From JAFARZ01 sp035651595 (GTDB lineage: Bacteria > Actinomycetota > Actinomycetes > Streptosporangiales > Streptosporangiaceae): 40,175 bases of DNA. A program made the translations under genes and the position numbers. Shown here in pieces: positions 32,143 to 40,175 of the stretch. Numbering within the stretch: position 1 is the stretch's first letter; the number at the start of each line of letters is the position of its first letter. Location: the NCBI GenBank assembly GCA_035651595.1, contig DASRFJ010000317.1:1-40175 (forward strand), read 5' to 3'. The notes below the pieces were generated by a model. That model searched no databases and had not been told where the DNA came from. It saw nothing but the letters and a program-made list of their open reading frames with translations.

Positions 32143-33590
32143 GACAGCTCCGCGGCCGTGAACGAGTGCCTGGAAGGTTGCGCCGACGGCCGTTCGGCCG
32201 ATGGCATGCCGCCGTCGGGCGCCAGCAGTATGCGCGCATCGCCAGCCGTCACCACCGAGCCGGTGATCAGCACCCCGCCGCTGCCCGGCAGGTCCGTCTC
32301 CGTCGCCTCGTCGGCGAGTCCGACGGCCGCCTCGATGGCGTCGTCGAGCCGCTCGACGACGCTCACCCGCTCCTCGCCGAAGATCTCGGTGGCCAGTTCG
32401 CCCAGCTCCGCCGGGTCCATGGCACGTTCCGAGGAGTTCCGGGTCACCACGATGTCGCTGACCAGCGGTTCCAGCTCATCGAGGATGCCCGCCACGTCCT
32501 TGTCCCCGCTCGCCGCGAACACGCTGACCAGGCGGGTGAACGTGAACGCCTCCTCGATCGCGGCGGCCGTGGCGGCCATGCCGGCCGGGTTGTGCGCCGC
32601 GTCGATGATCACGGTCGGGCTGCGCCGCAGCACTTCGAGCCGCCCGGGCGAGCCCACGGTGGCGAACGCCTCCCGCACCACGTCCGGGTCGATCGCCTCG
32701 GGCCCATCCCCGGACACCCCGGCGAATGCCTCCACCGCGGCGAGCGCGCACACCGCATTGCTCGCCTGGTGGACGCCGAAAAGGGGCAGGTAAACGCCCT
32801 CGTACGCGCCACGCAAACCACGCAGCGTGAGCTGCTGGCCGCCGACCGCCTGCTCCCGGCCGAGCACGCCGAACTCGATGCCTTCCCGTGCCACCGTCGC
32901 ACCGATCTCGGCCGCGTGCCGGATCAGGACTTCGGCGGCCTCGACCGGCTGCTGCGCGAGCACAGCGACCGCGCCCGGCTTGATGATGCCGGCCTTCTCC
33001 CCCGCGATCTCGGCCACCGTGCTGCCGAGCAGCCTGGTGTGGTCGAGGGAGATGGGCGTGATCACCGCGACCGCTCCGTCCGCGACGTTAGTGCAGTCCA
33101 GCTTGCCGCCCACGCCGACCTCGAGGACCATCACGTCCACCGGCGCATCGGCGAACGCGGCGAACGCCATACCGGTCAGCACCTCGAAGAACGACATCGC
33201 GACCGGATGATTTCCGTCCACCAGCGCCACGTACGGGATGACTTCCTCGTACGTCGCGACGAACTGCTCGGGTGTGAGCGGCGCGCCGTCGATCGTGATC
33301 CGCTCCCGGAACGACACCAGGTGCGGGCTGGTGAAGCGGCCGGTGCGCAGGCCCCGGCTGCGCAGCAGCGCGTCGGTCATCCGCGCCGTGGACGTCTTGC
33401 CGTTGGTGCCGGTGATGTGGACGACGGGACACGAACGCTGCGGGTCACCGAGCAGGCTGACCAGCTCGGCCATCCGGTCCAGGGCGAGATCCACTGAATG
33501 TTCGGGTCGCCGGGCGAGCAGCTCGCCCTCGACCTCACGCAGCCGTGCCTCGATATCCACGCAGCCCAGCCTACTGCGACCGCGCGACAC
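32139..33590 (-). CDS. folC: folylpolyglutamate synthase / dihydrofolate synthase
   Basis: A 483-residue Mur-ligase-family enzyme that adds glutamate to folates and may make dihydrofolate. The ATP loop VVHITGTNGKTSTARM is near residue 57. RFTSPHLVSFRERITIDG, MVLEVGVGGKLDCTN, ISLDHTRLLGSTVAEIAGEKAGIIK and IIDAAHNPAGM complete the family pattern. The last ~40 residues (after VVTAGDARILLAPDGG) are extra and poorly structured. Two starts are possible: GTG 33590, with a GGGGGA string too close to it, or GTG 33560 (VDIEARLREVEGEL), which begins at the conserved helix. The DUF4233 gene follows in a GTGA overlap. valS lies upstream, separated by the third palindrome copy. Confidence 0.94.
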   Translation of the reverse strand: MSRGRSRLGCVDIEARLREVEGELLARRPEHSVDLALDRMAELVSLLGDPQRSCPVVHITGTNGKTSTARMTDALLRSRGLRTGRFTSPHLVSFRERITIDGAPLTPEQFVATYEEVIPYVALVDGNHPVAMSFFEVLTGMAFAAFADAPVDVMVLEVGVGGKLDCTNVADGAVAVITPISLDHTRLLGSTVAEIAGEKAGIIKPGAVAVLAQQPVEAAEVLIRHAAEIGATVAREGIEFGVLGREQAVGGQQLTLRGLRGAYEGVYLPLFGVHQASNAVCALAAVEAFAGVSGDGPEAIDPDVVREAFATVGSPGRLEVLRRSPTVIIDAAHNPAGMAATAAAIEEAFTFTRLVSVFAASGDKDVAGILDELEPLVSDIVVTRNSSERAMDPAELGELATEIFGEERVSVVERLDDAIEAAVGLADEATETDLPGSGGVLITGSVVTAGDARILLAPDGGMPSAERPSAQPSRHSFTAAELS

Positions 33591-33658
33591 TCCCCCGCGC
33601 GGCGGACGGCGAGGGCCCGCGCGGCGCGGGCGCCTGCGGCCCGGAATGGGGCTGCGGT

Positions 33659-33742
33659 TAACGTGGCGGATTTCCCCTTCGTGGTGACGCGGCCCTCGCG
33701 TACGGGGGTCGATCCTCCACGAAGGGGTAATCTTCCACGTTG
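33659..33742 (+). repeat. 84-bp palindromic repeat, copy 3
   Basis: The best-paired copy. TAACGTGG pairs with CCACGTTG, GATT with AATC, and CCCCTTCGTGG with CCACGAAGGGG (11 bp), with inner CCCTCG / CGGGGG stem. It lies 52 nt behind the valS stop, so it could also serve as valS terminator. It lacks the flanking homology seen in copies 1 and 2. Confidence 0.82.
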
Positions 33743-33793
33743 CTGGCGGAATCGCCGGCGCGCTCCTATCTCGATAGCCGCACGGCGCGGGGT

Positions 33794-36415
33794 TTAGCTG
33801 GCTAGGGTCGCTAGGCGGTGCTCTATGCGAGCTATGTCGGCGTTGGCCGTTTCCAGGCGCTGGCGGGTCCTAGCGACCACGTCGGCGGGCGCCTTGTCGG
33901 TGAACGAGGGGTTGGCGAGCTTGCGTTCGGCCTGCTGAACCTCGGCGCGGGCCGCGGCCAGGTCCTTCTCCATGCGACGGCGCTCGGCGGCGACGTCCAC
34001 GACGCCGGCCAGGTCGAGCTCGACCGTGACGCCTTCGGCCTCCAGGGACGCCGACGAGGCGAAGGCCTCTCCCGGCGGGCTCAGGCGCAGCAGCGAGCGG
34101 ATGCTCTCCTCGTGACCAGTCACCAGGGCGCCGGACAAAACCGCCGGGACACGCTGGCCGGGCTTGACGCCCTGGTCGGACCGGAACCGGCGGATCTCGG
34201 TGACCAGGCGCATCACGGACGCGATCTCCGCCTCGGCGGCCGGGTCGCGGAAGGAGTACGACGGCCAGGGGGCGACCATAACCGATTCCGCGTTGAATTG
34301 GCCTGGGCCTACGGCCGCGGCGCCCGTCAGCGCGGTCCACAGCTCCTCGGTGACGAACGGCATGACCGGGTGCAGCAGCCGCAGCAACTGGTCGAGCACG
34401 AAACCGAGAACCTCACGCGTCGTCGAAGCGTCCGCAGCGGAGGAACCGGCGAGCGGCACCTTGGCCAGCTCCACGTACCAGTCGCACACATCGTCCCAGG
34501 CGAAGTGGTACAGCGCGTCGCAGATCTTGCCGAACTCGTACTGTTCGTACAGCTCGTCGACTTCGGCGATGACCGCAGCCAGGCGGGACAGGATCCAGCG
34601 ATCCGCCACAGAGCCGCCGGCCGGCGCCGACGAAGGCACGCGCGCGCCGTTCATCAGGGCGAACCGGCTGGCGTTCCACAGTTTGTTGCAGAAGTTCCGC
34701 GATCCGGCGGCCCACTCCTCGCTGGTCGCCACGTCGCCGCCGGGGTTGGCGCCGCGGGCCAGGGTGAACCGCACCGCGTCCGCGCCGAACCGGTCGATCC
34801 ACTCCAGCGGGTCCACCGTGTTGCCGCGCGACTTCGACATCTTCTTGCCGAACTGGTCCCGGACCAGCCCGTGCAGCGCGACGACGTCGAACGGCTGCTC
34901 GCCGTCCATCGCGTACAGGCCGAACAGCATCATCCGCGCGACCCAGAAAAACAAGATGTCGTAGCCGGTGACAAGCACGCTCGTGGGGTAAAAGGTACGC
35001 AAGTCAGCCGTCGAAGCAGGCCAGCCGAGCGTGGAGAACGGCCACAGCGCGGACGAGAACCAGGTATCGAGGACATCGGGATCCTGCCGCCAGCCCGGCG
35101 GTGGTTGCTCATCCGGACCGACGCACGCGATGTCGTTCTGATCGCTGTAAAAGACCGGGATCCGGTGGCCCCACCACAGCTGCCGGGAGATGCACCAGTC
35201 GTGCATGTCGTCGACCCAGCTGAAGTACCGCGCGGCGAGTTCCGGCGGGTGGATCCGGACGCGGCCGTCGCGGACCGCGTCGCCGGCGGCCTTGGCGAGC
35301 GGGGCGACGCGGACGAACCACTGGAGCGACTGGCGCGGCTCGACCGTGGTGCCGCAGCGGCTGCAGTGGCCGACCGCGTGCACGTACGGGCGCTTCTCCG
35401 CGGCGATCCTGCCCTGCTCGCGCAGCGCGCGGACCACGGCGGGGCGCGCCTCGAAGCGGTCCAGGCCCTGGAACGGGCCGTGCGCGGTGATCACGCCGTG
35501 CTCGTCCATGATCGTCAGGCTCGGCAGGTCGTGGCGGCGGCCGATCTCGAAGTCGTTCGGGTCATGGGCGGGAGTCACCTTGACCGCGCCGGTGCCGAAC
35601 GCGGGGTCGACGTGCTCGTCGGCCACGATCGGGATCCTTCTGCCAGTCAGCGGCAGCTCGACCGTCTTACCGACCATGTTTTCGTAACGTACGTCGGCTG
35701 GATGAACCGCGACCGCGGTATCGCCCAGCATGGTCTCGGCCCGGGTCGTCGCGACGACGATCTCAGTGCCGTCCGCCGCAGAGCCGTAGCGGATCGAGAC
35801 AAGCTCGCCCTCGTCCTCGGTGTGGTCGACCTCGATGTCGGACAGCGCGGTGAGACAGCGGGGGCACCAGTTGATGATGCGTTCGGCGCGGTAGATGAGA
35901 CCGTCGTCGTACAGCCGCTTGAAGATGGTCTGGACGGCGCGCGAGAGGCCTTCGTCCATGGTGAACCGTTCACGGGACCAGTCCACGCTGTCCCCGAGAC
36001 GCCGCATCTGACCGAGGATCTTGCCGCCGGATTCGGCCTTCCACTGCCAGACGCGCTCCACGAACCGCTCCCGCCCGAGGTCGTGGCGGGACAGGCCCTC
36101 CTTGGCGAGCTCGCGCTCCACCACGTTCTGCGTCGCGATGCCGGCGTGGTCCATCCCGGGCAGCCACAGCGCGTTGTAGCCCTGCATCCGGCGCCGCCGG
36201 ACCAGTGCGTCGATCAGCGTGTGGTCCAGCGCGTGCCCGATGTGCAGCGTCCCGGTTACGTTCGGCGGCGGGATGACGATGGCGAACGGCGGCTTGTCGC
36301 TGCTGGCCTCCGCCGTGAAGTAACCTGCCTTCTCCCAGTGCTCGTACCGCGGGCCTTCGACGTCGGCGGGCGAGTACTGGGAGGGCAGCTCGATCGGATC
36401 GGGTGTGCTGCTCAC
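33794..36415 (-). CDS. valS: valyl-tRNA synthetase
   Basis: An 873-residue class I synthetase that charges tRNA-Val. The HIGH motif is IPPPNVTGTLHIGHALDHT (near residue 57) and the KMSKS motif is GKKMSKSRGNTVDPLEW. The editing domain contains VATTRAETMLGDTAVAVHP. The zinc-like INWCPRCLTALSDIEV is present. The C-terminal ~65 residues are the coiled-coil arm (AAERRRMEKDLAAARAEVQQAERKLANPSFTDKAPADVV). GTG 36415 is used; no strong ribosome binding site is visible. It lies 29 nt after the repeat-protein gene and upstream of folC. Confidence 0.97.
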   Translation of the reverse strand: MSSTPDPIELPSQYSPADVEGPRYEHWEKAGYFTAEASSDKPPFAIVIPPPNVTGTLHIGHALDHTLIDALVRRRRMQGYNALWLPGMDHAGIATQNVVERELAKEGLSRHDLGRERFVERVWQWKAESGGKILGQMRRLGDSVDWSRERFTMDEGLSRAVQTIFKRLYDDGLIYRAERIINWCPRCLTALSDIEVDHTEDEGELVSIRYGSAADGTEIVVATTRAETMLGDTAVAVHPADVRYENMVGKTVELPLTGRRIPIVADEHVDPAFGTGAVKVTPAHDPNDFEIGRRHDLPSLTIMDEHGVITAHGPFQGLDRFEARPAVVRALREQGRIAAEKRPYVHAVGHCSRCGTTVEPRQSLQWFVRVAPLAKAAGDAVRDGRVRIHPPELAARYFSWVDDMHDWCISRQLWWGHRIPVFYSDQNDIACVGPDEQPPPGWRQDPDVLDTWFSSALWPFSTLGWPASTADLRTFYPTSVLVTGYDILFFWVARMMLFGLYAMDGEQPFDVVALHGLVRDQFGKKMSKSRGNTVDPLEWIDRFGADAVRFTLARGANPGGDVATSEEWAAGSRNFCNKLWNASRFALMNGARVPSSAPAGGSVADRWILSRLAAVIAEVDELYEQYEFGKICDALYHFAWDDVCDWYVELAKVPLAGSSAADASTTREVLGFVLDQLLRLLHPVMPFVTEELWTALTGAAAVGPGQFNAESVMVAPWPSYSFRDPAAEAEIASVMRLVTEIRRFRSDQGVKPGQRVPAVLSGALVTGHEESIRSLLRLSPPGEAFASSASLEAEGVTVELDLAGVVDVAAERRRMEKDLAAARAEVQQAERKLANPSFTDKAPADVVARTRQRLETANADIARIEHRLATLAS

Positions 36416-36444
36416 GACAGGTGAGTCTACGGCTCCCGCGGACC

Positions 36445-38622
36445 CTACATGGACGGCTGCTCGAACCCGTTACGTAGCTTGAGCGCGGTGGCGTACATGT
36501 TCGGGTAGGTGCCGATGCGCTCGTCCGGGCCGTAGTACTGGTCCACCACGAACGTGCTCTTCGTCACCCAGATGCAGACGCTGCCGCCCTTGCCGCCGGA
36601 TTGGGTCTTGCCGATGCCGCAGACCATCTGGCCGCCGTGCGGGCCCGGGCTCTCGGTGGTGGGGTTGATCATCTGCGCCTTCTCCGCGCTGATGATCTTG
36701 TCCGGGTTGAACTGGCCGTCGAAGCCGATGAGGTAGAACCCGCTGAACCCGGCGGCCTCGATGAACTGCGAGTGACCCGGCAGGTAGTAGACGGCGCTCA
36801 CCAGCTTGCTGGGCTTGCCGTATCCCTTGGACTCGAAGTTCTGCGCGGCCTTGGACAGGCTCAGGCCCTGCGACATCTGCGTGGTGGACGAGGGGCTGAG
36901 CTTCATCTTGAGGATCTTCGCCGGCGGCGTGCCCACCGTGTACGTGGTGCCTCCGCCATTCGTGCTGCCGCTGGTGCCCGTGCTGGCGCCGGTGGAGGGG
37001 TTGCCGCCCGCGTTGTTGTTAGTGCTGCTCCCGTGGTGGGTCAGCAGGATCGCACCGAGCACGATCAGCAGCACCGCGGCCACGGCTCCGCCGATGTACA
37101 GCACCGGCTTCTGCTTGAGCTGGTCGAGGATCCCGCCGGCGCCACCGCCGCCACCGAGGCGGCCGCCGCCGAGACGTGAGCCGCGACCGCCGCTACCGCC
37201 TTGGCCGCCGCCGGGGTAGGGCGTGACGCCCGGACCGGTGCCGTACGCCTGCTGCTGGTAACCCTGCTGGCCGTAGGAGGCGGGCTCGTAGCCAGGCTGG
37301 GCGTCGTAGCCGGTCTGGCCGTAGCCCTGGGGCTGCCCGTACTGGTCGTACCCTGGCGCCTGGCCGGGTTGCCCGGGCTGTCCGGGCTGGCCCGGTTGTC
37401 CGTAGCCGGTGGCCAGGCCCGCCTGGCCGAAACCCTGGCCGTACTGGTCCTGTCCGTACTGGTCCTGGCCGTATCCGCCCTGACCTGCCAAGCCGGCCTG
37501 GCCTGGCGCGCCTAGCGGACCCGGTTGACCCGGTTGACCGAACTGGCCAGCCTGGCCCGGTTGCCCGTAGCCGGCCGGGTCGTAACCAGCCTGGGACATG
37601 CCGTTCTGGCCGTACCCGTTCTGACCGTAGCCGTTCTGGTCGTAACCGCTCTGGTCGTAGCCGTTCTGGTCGAAGCCGCCTTGGCCGTACCCGTTCTGCT
37701 CGAAGCCGCCGGGCTGACCCAGCGGAGCGGGCGGGAGGGCGTGGCCAGGCTGGGCGAAGGCGTCGGGCGAATACCCGCCCTGGCCGTAGCCGTCTGGCTG
37801 GTACCCGCCGGGGGCGGGAGCGGCCGGCTGGCCGTATCCGTTCTGGCCGAAGCCGCCCTGGTCGTAACCGTTCTGGCCGTAGCCGTTCTGGTCAAAGCCG
37901 TTCTGCTCATACCCGGACTGAGGCTGCCCGTAGCCACCCTGATCCTGCCCGTAGCCACCCTGGTCCTGGCCGTAGCCGGGCTGGGCCTGACCGAAACCGT
38001 CGGCGCCGGAGGTCAGCTGCGGGAGGCCCGGCTGAGCCAGTCCGGGCGCGGCGCCTTGACCGTAGCCGTTCTGGCCGAATCCGTTCTGCCCGGGCCCGTT
38101 CTGACCGAGGCCGTTCTGACCGAGCCCGTTCTGACCGTAGCCGTTCTGGTCGGTGCCGTTCTGCGGGTAGCCCTGCTGGCCGTAGTCCTGGCCGACCTGA
38201 TACCGCTGGGTCAGTCCCTGCGGCCCGGTGCCGGCCTGGCTCGGCGCGGGCAGCTGGCCGTAGCCCGGGTCCGCGTAGCCCTGGGCCTCGCCGTAACCCT
38301 GCGGCTCTCCGTAACCCTGCGGCTCTCCGTAGCCCTGTGGCTCGCCGTAGCCCTGCGCGCCCTCGGCCGGCCACCCGCCGGCGGACTGGCCGTAGCCACC
38401 GCCAGGCATCGGCCCGGTGCCGAAAGCCGGCGCCGCGGGCTGACCGTAGCCGTTCTGGTCGTAGCCGCCCTCCTGCTCGTAGCCGGGCGCGCCAGGCACG
38501 CCGGGTGCACCGGGCGCACCGCGCCGGCCGTGGCGAAGCTCGCCAGTTCCGGACTGGTCCGGCTCGTCCTGCGCTCCCCAGCTACCGCGAGGAGTATCCC
38601 AACCACTCATGTTTGCGCTCAT
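36445..38622 (-). CDS. single-pass membrane protein with Tyr-Gly-Gln repeat (FUS-like) cytoplasmic domain
   Basis: A 725-residue protein of no named family. Residues 1 to about 500 are low-complexity: many YGQ, NGYGQNG, YDQNGYDQ and GQPGQPG units, plus a GEPQGY run near residues 90-115, with few charged residues. A basic patch (RGSRLGGGRL, then LDQLKQK) precedes one membrane helix (PVLYIGGAVAAVLLIVLGAILL, about 507-528), so the repeats should be cytoplasmic and the last ~190 residues outside. The outer part starts with a Ser/Thr/Asn/Gly linker and has a compact domain with two Cys (MVCGIGK, SVCIWVTK) that could form a disulfide. The composition resembles FUS-type prion-like domains known to phase-separate, so condensate formation is an inference. 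ATG 38610 (with GGATGAG 7 nt upstream) may be the true start. It sits between clpX and valS. Confidence 0.85.
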   Translation of the reverse strand: MSANMSGWDTPRGSWGAQDEPDQSGTGELRHGRRGAPGAPGVPGAPGYEQEGGYDQNGYGQPAAPAFGTGPMPGGGYGQSAGGWPAEGAQGYGEPQGYGEPQGYGEPQGYGEAQGYADPGYGQLPAPSQAGTGPQGLTQRYQVGQDYGQQGYPQNGTDQNGYGQNGLGQNGLGQNGPGQNGFGQNGYGQGAAPGLAQPGLPQLTSGADGFGQAQPGYGQDQGGYGQDQGGYGQPQSGYEQNGFDQNGYGQNGYDQGGFGQNGYGQPAAPAPGGYQPDGYGQGGYSPDAFAQPGHALPPAPLGQPGGFEQNGYGQGGFDQNGYDQSGYDQNGYGQNGYGQNGMSQAGYDPAGYGQPGQAGQFGQPGQPGPLGAPGQAGLAGQGGYGQDQYGQDQYGQGFGQAGLATGYGQPGQPGQPGQPGQAPGYDQYGQPQGYGQTGYDAQPGYEPASYGQQGYQQQAYGTGPGVTPYPGGGQGGSGGRGSRLGGGRLGGGGGAGGILDQLKQKPVLYIGGAVAAVLLIVLGAILLTHHGSSTNNNAGGNPSTGASTGTSGSTNGGGTTYTVGTPPAKILKMKLSPSSTTQMSQGLSLSKAAQNFESKGYGKPSKLVSAVYYLPGHSQFIEAAGFSGFYLIGFDGQFNPDKIISAEKAQMINPTTESPGPHGGQMVCGIGKTQSGGKGGSVCIWVTKSTFVVDQYYGPDERIGTYPNMYATALKLRNGFEQPSM
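38287..38358 (-). repeat. four 18-bp tandem repeats coding for GEPQGY
   Basis: Units at 38287-38304, 38305-38322, 38323-38340 and 38341-38358 differ by one to three mostly silent bases and encode repeated YGEPQG. Being in phase with the codons, gain or loss of a unit keeps the frame. Confidence 0.85.
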
Positions 38623-38805
38623 CCCCGTCGCTATGGAAGACGGCTGCTATGTCAGCGTCCGAGATCCGGCGTGGCGGGACCCCGCCAGACTAACGGCAAT
38701 AGTCGAGAGGCTACCTGCGGATCCCGGTGATCATAGGCAATACACCCAAAATCGACACGGCTGCACACGCTGAGCCGCACATGTTACGGGCGTCTCTGAA
38801 TTAGC

Positions 38806-40080
38806 TCAGGCGGACTTCTCGCGAGGCGTCCGCCGCTCCACCGAACGCGGCACGATCGTCGGGTTCACGTTCTCCAGCACCGCCTCGCGGGTGATCACCA
38901 CCCGCTCCACGTCCTTGCGCGACGGCACCTCGTACATGACCGAGAGCAGGACTTCCTCCATGATCGCGCGCAGCCCGCGCGCGCCCGTGCCGCGCAGGTT
39001 CGCCTGGTCGGCGATGGCCTCGAGCGAGTCCGGCGTGAACTCCAGGTCGACGCCGTCCAGCTCGAACAGCCGCTTGTACTGCTTGACCAGCGCGTTGCGT
39101 GGCTCGGTGAGGATCTGGATCAGCGCGTCCCGGTCCAGGTTGTGCACGGACGTGATCACCGGCAACCGCCCGACGAACTCCGGGATCATGCCGAACTTCA
39201 GCAGGTCCTCCGGCATGACATCGCTGAACTGATCCGCCGCGGAGTTCTGCTTGCGCACCCGCAGCTTGGCGTTGAAGCCCATCCCGTTGTTGCCGGACCG
39301 CTGCTCGATGATCTTCTCCAGGCCAGCGAAGGCGCCGCCGCAGATGAACAGCACGTTCGTGGTGTCGATCTGGATGAACTCCTGGTGCGGATGCTTGCGG
39401 CCGCCCTGCGGGGGGACCGACGCCGTGGTGCCTTCCAGGATCTTCAGCAGCGCCTGCTGCACGCCCTCGCCGGACACATCGCGGGTGATCGACGGGTTCT
39501 CGCTCTTACGGGCGATCTTGTCGATCTCGTCGATGTAGATGATCCCGGTTTCGGCCTTCTTGACGTCGTAGTCGGCCGCCTGGATGAGCTTGAGCAGGAT
39601 GTTCTCGACATCCTCCCCGACGTACCCGGCCTCGGTCAGCGCGGTCGCGTCGGCGATCGCGAACGGGACGTTCAGCAGCCGGGCCAGGGTCTGGGCCAGC
39701 AGCGTCTTGCCCGACCCTGTAGGGCCCAGCAGCAAGATGTTGGACTTGGCCAGCTCCACGCCCTCGTCGCCCGGGCGGTCGTCGCCGGACTGGACCCTCT
39801 TGTAGTGGTTGTAGACGGCGACCGACAGCGCCTTCTTCGCCTTGTCCTGGCCGATCACGTACGAGTCGAGGAACTCGAAGATCTCGCGAGGCTTCGGGAG
39901 GTTGTCCCACTTCAGGTCGGAGGACTCGGAGAGCTCCTCCTCGATGATCTCGTTACAGAGGTCGATGCACTCGTCGCAGATGTACACGCCCGGACCCGCG
40001 ATGAGCTTCTTGACCTGCTTTTGACTCTTCCCGCAGAACGAGCATTTGAGCAGATCACCACCGTCGCCGATGCGTGCCAC
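38806..40080 (-). CDS. clpX: ATP-dependent Clp protease ATP-binding subunit ClpX
   Basis: A 424-residue AAA+ unfoldase that feeds substrates to ClpP. The N-terminal zinc-binding domain has C13, C16, C35 and C38 (KCSFCGK and ICDEC). Walker A is GPTGSGKT, the pore loop is GYVGEDVEN, Walker B is IIYIDEIDKIA, and RGTGARGLRAIMEE is sensor 2. Length is usual. GTG 40080 has AAGGAGA a few nt upstream. The 95 nt before it to the window end show no gene; clpP usually lies there in relatives, so it is probably beyond the window. Confidence 0.97.
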   Translation of the reverse strand: MARIGDGGDLLKCSFCGKSQKQVKKLIAGPGVYICDECIDLCNEIIEEELSESSDLKWDNLPKPREIFEFLDSYVIGQDKAKKALSVAVYNHYKRVQSGDDRPGDEGVELAKSNILLLGPTGSGKTLLAQTLARLLNVPFAIADATALTEAGYVGEDVENILLKLIQAADYDVKKAETGIIYIDEIDKIARKSENPSITRDVSGEGVQQALLKILEGTTASVPPQGGRKHPHQEFIQIDTTNVLFICGGAFAGLEKIIEQRSGNNGMGFNAKLRVRKQNSAADQFSDVMPEDLLKFGMIPEFVGRLPVITSVHNLDRDALIQILTEPRNALVKQYKRLFELDGVDLEFTPDSLEAIADQANLRGTGARGLRAIMEEVLLSVMYEVPSRKDVERVVITREAVLENVNPTIVPRSVERRTPREKSA

Positions 40081-40175
40081 CCTGTCTCCTTCTCGTCTCT
40101 CGACGTTTAACCGACGTTACCGTCTCCAACGGACTTGGTAAGCCCCTCGCCCGGAAGAATGACGACCGGGCTGGG

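Noticed and set aside
33818..36424. 868-codon open frame on the plus strand
   Set aside because: It is antisense to valS, whose motifs are complete on the minus strand. Long antisense frames are expected at this GC content.
36445..38622. Collagen-like or PE/PPE-type repeat protein
   Set aside because: The repeats are Tyr/Gln/Asn-based rather than Gly-X-Y with Pro, and there is no PE/PPE N-terminus.
40081..40175. 3' end of a clpP gene
   Set aside because: The last 95 nt show no ClpP C-terminal sequence and look like a clpX upstream region.

Overview
The window is chromosomal DNA from a high-GC Gram-positive bacterium (phylum Actinomycetota). Evidence for this is the GC-rich sequence with strong third-position G/C, frequent GTG starts, 4-nt stop/start overlaps, and the order clpX, valS, folC, DUF4233, mreBCD, mrdA, rodA, TIGR03960 radical SAM, DUF2344, rne, rplU, rpmA, obgE, proB, nadD, rsfS. 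That order is close to the syntenic block I recall from Streptomyces and relatives. The expanded DUF574 methyltransferase and an ECF42-type sigma factor also fit a filamentous actinomycete. I cannot name the genus from sequence alone.

Left part (1-7.9 kb), accessory: a DUF574-type methyltransferase coupled to a GNAT acetyltransferase (cut by the window edge), a GAF plus SpoIIE-type phosphatase, an alpha/beta hydrolase convergent with an exonuclease III gene whose frame lacks a stop at the expected place, a YCII/DGPF protein with its ECF42-like sigma factor, and a P1-family (DmpA-like) peptidase. Upstream of the peptidase lie a decayed membrane-protein gene, a 23-bp-stem hairpin and a GGGGCC repeat.

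Middle part (7.9-16 kb, mostly minus strand): nadD, rsfS, a histidine phosphatase that seems to start at CTG, an MBL-fold hydrolase and a class III aminotransferase form a chain in which each gene overlaps the next by 4 nt. A divergent M48 metalloprotease meets proB tail to tail. Then come obgE, rpmA and rplU (ribosome and ribosome assembly).

Right part (16-40 kb, all minus strand): RNase E/G, the DUF2344 and radical SAM pair, the lateral-wall elongation cluster (rodA, mrdA, mreD with a very long basic tail, mreC, mreB), a multi-spanning membrane protein, DUF4233, folC, valS, a tyrosine/glycine/glutamine-repeat membrane protein with an FUS-like low-complexity region, and clpX.

Three intergenic regions (16.4, 31.4 and 33.7 kb) carry copies of the same 84-bp long-stem palindrome. 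Two of these copies sit inside a longer shared element of about 240 bp. No tRNA, rRNA, CRISPR array, transposase or prophage gene was seen. The most interesting items are the dispersed palindrome family, the low-complexity protein beside clpX, the MreD tail, the CTG start and the triple TCTCGCGA repeat upstream of rne.
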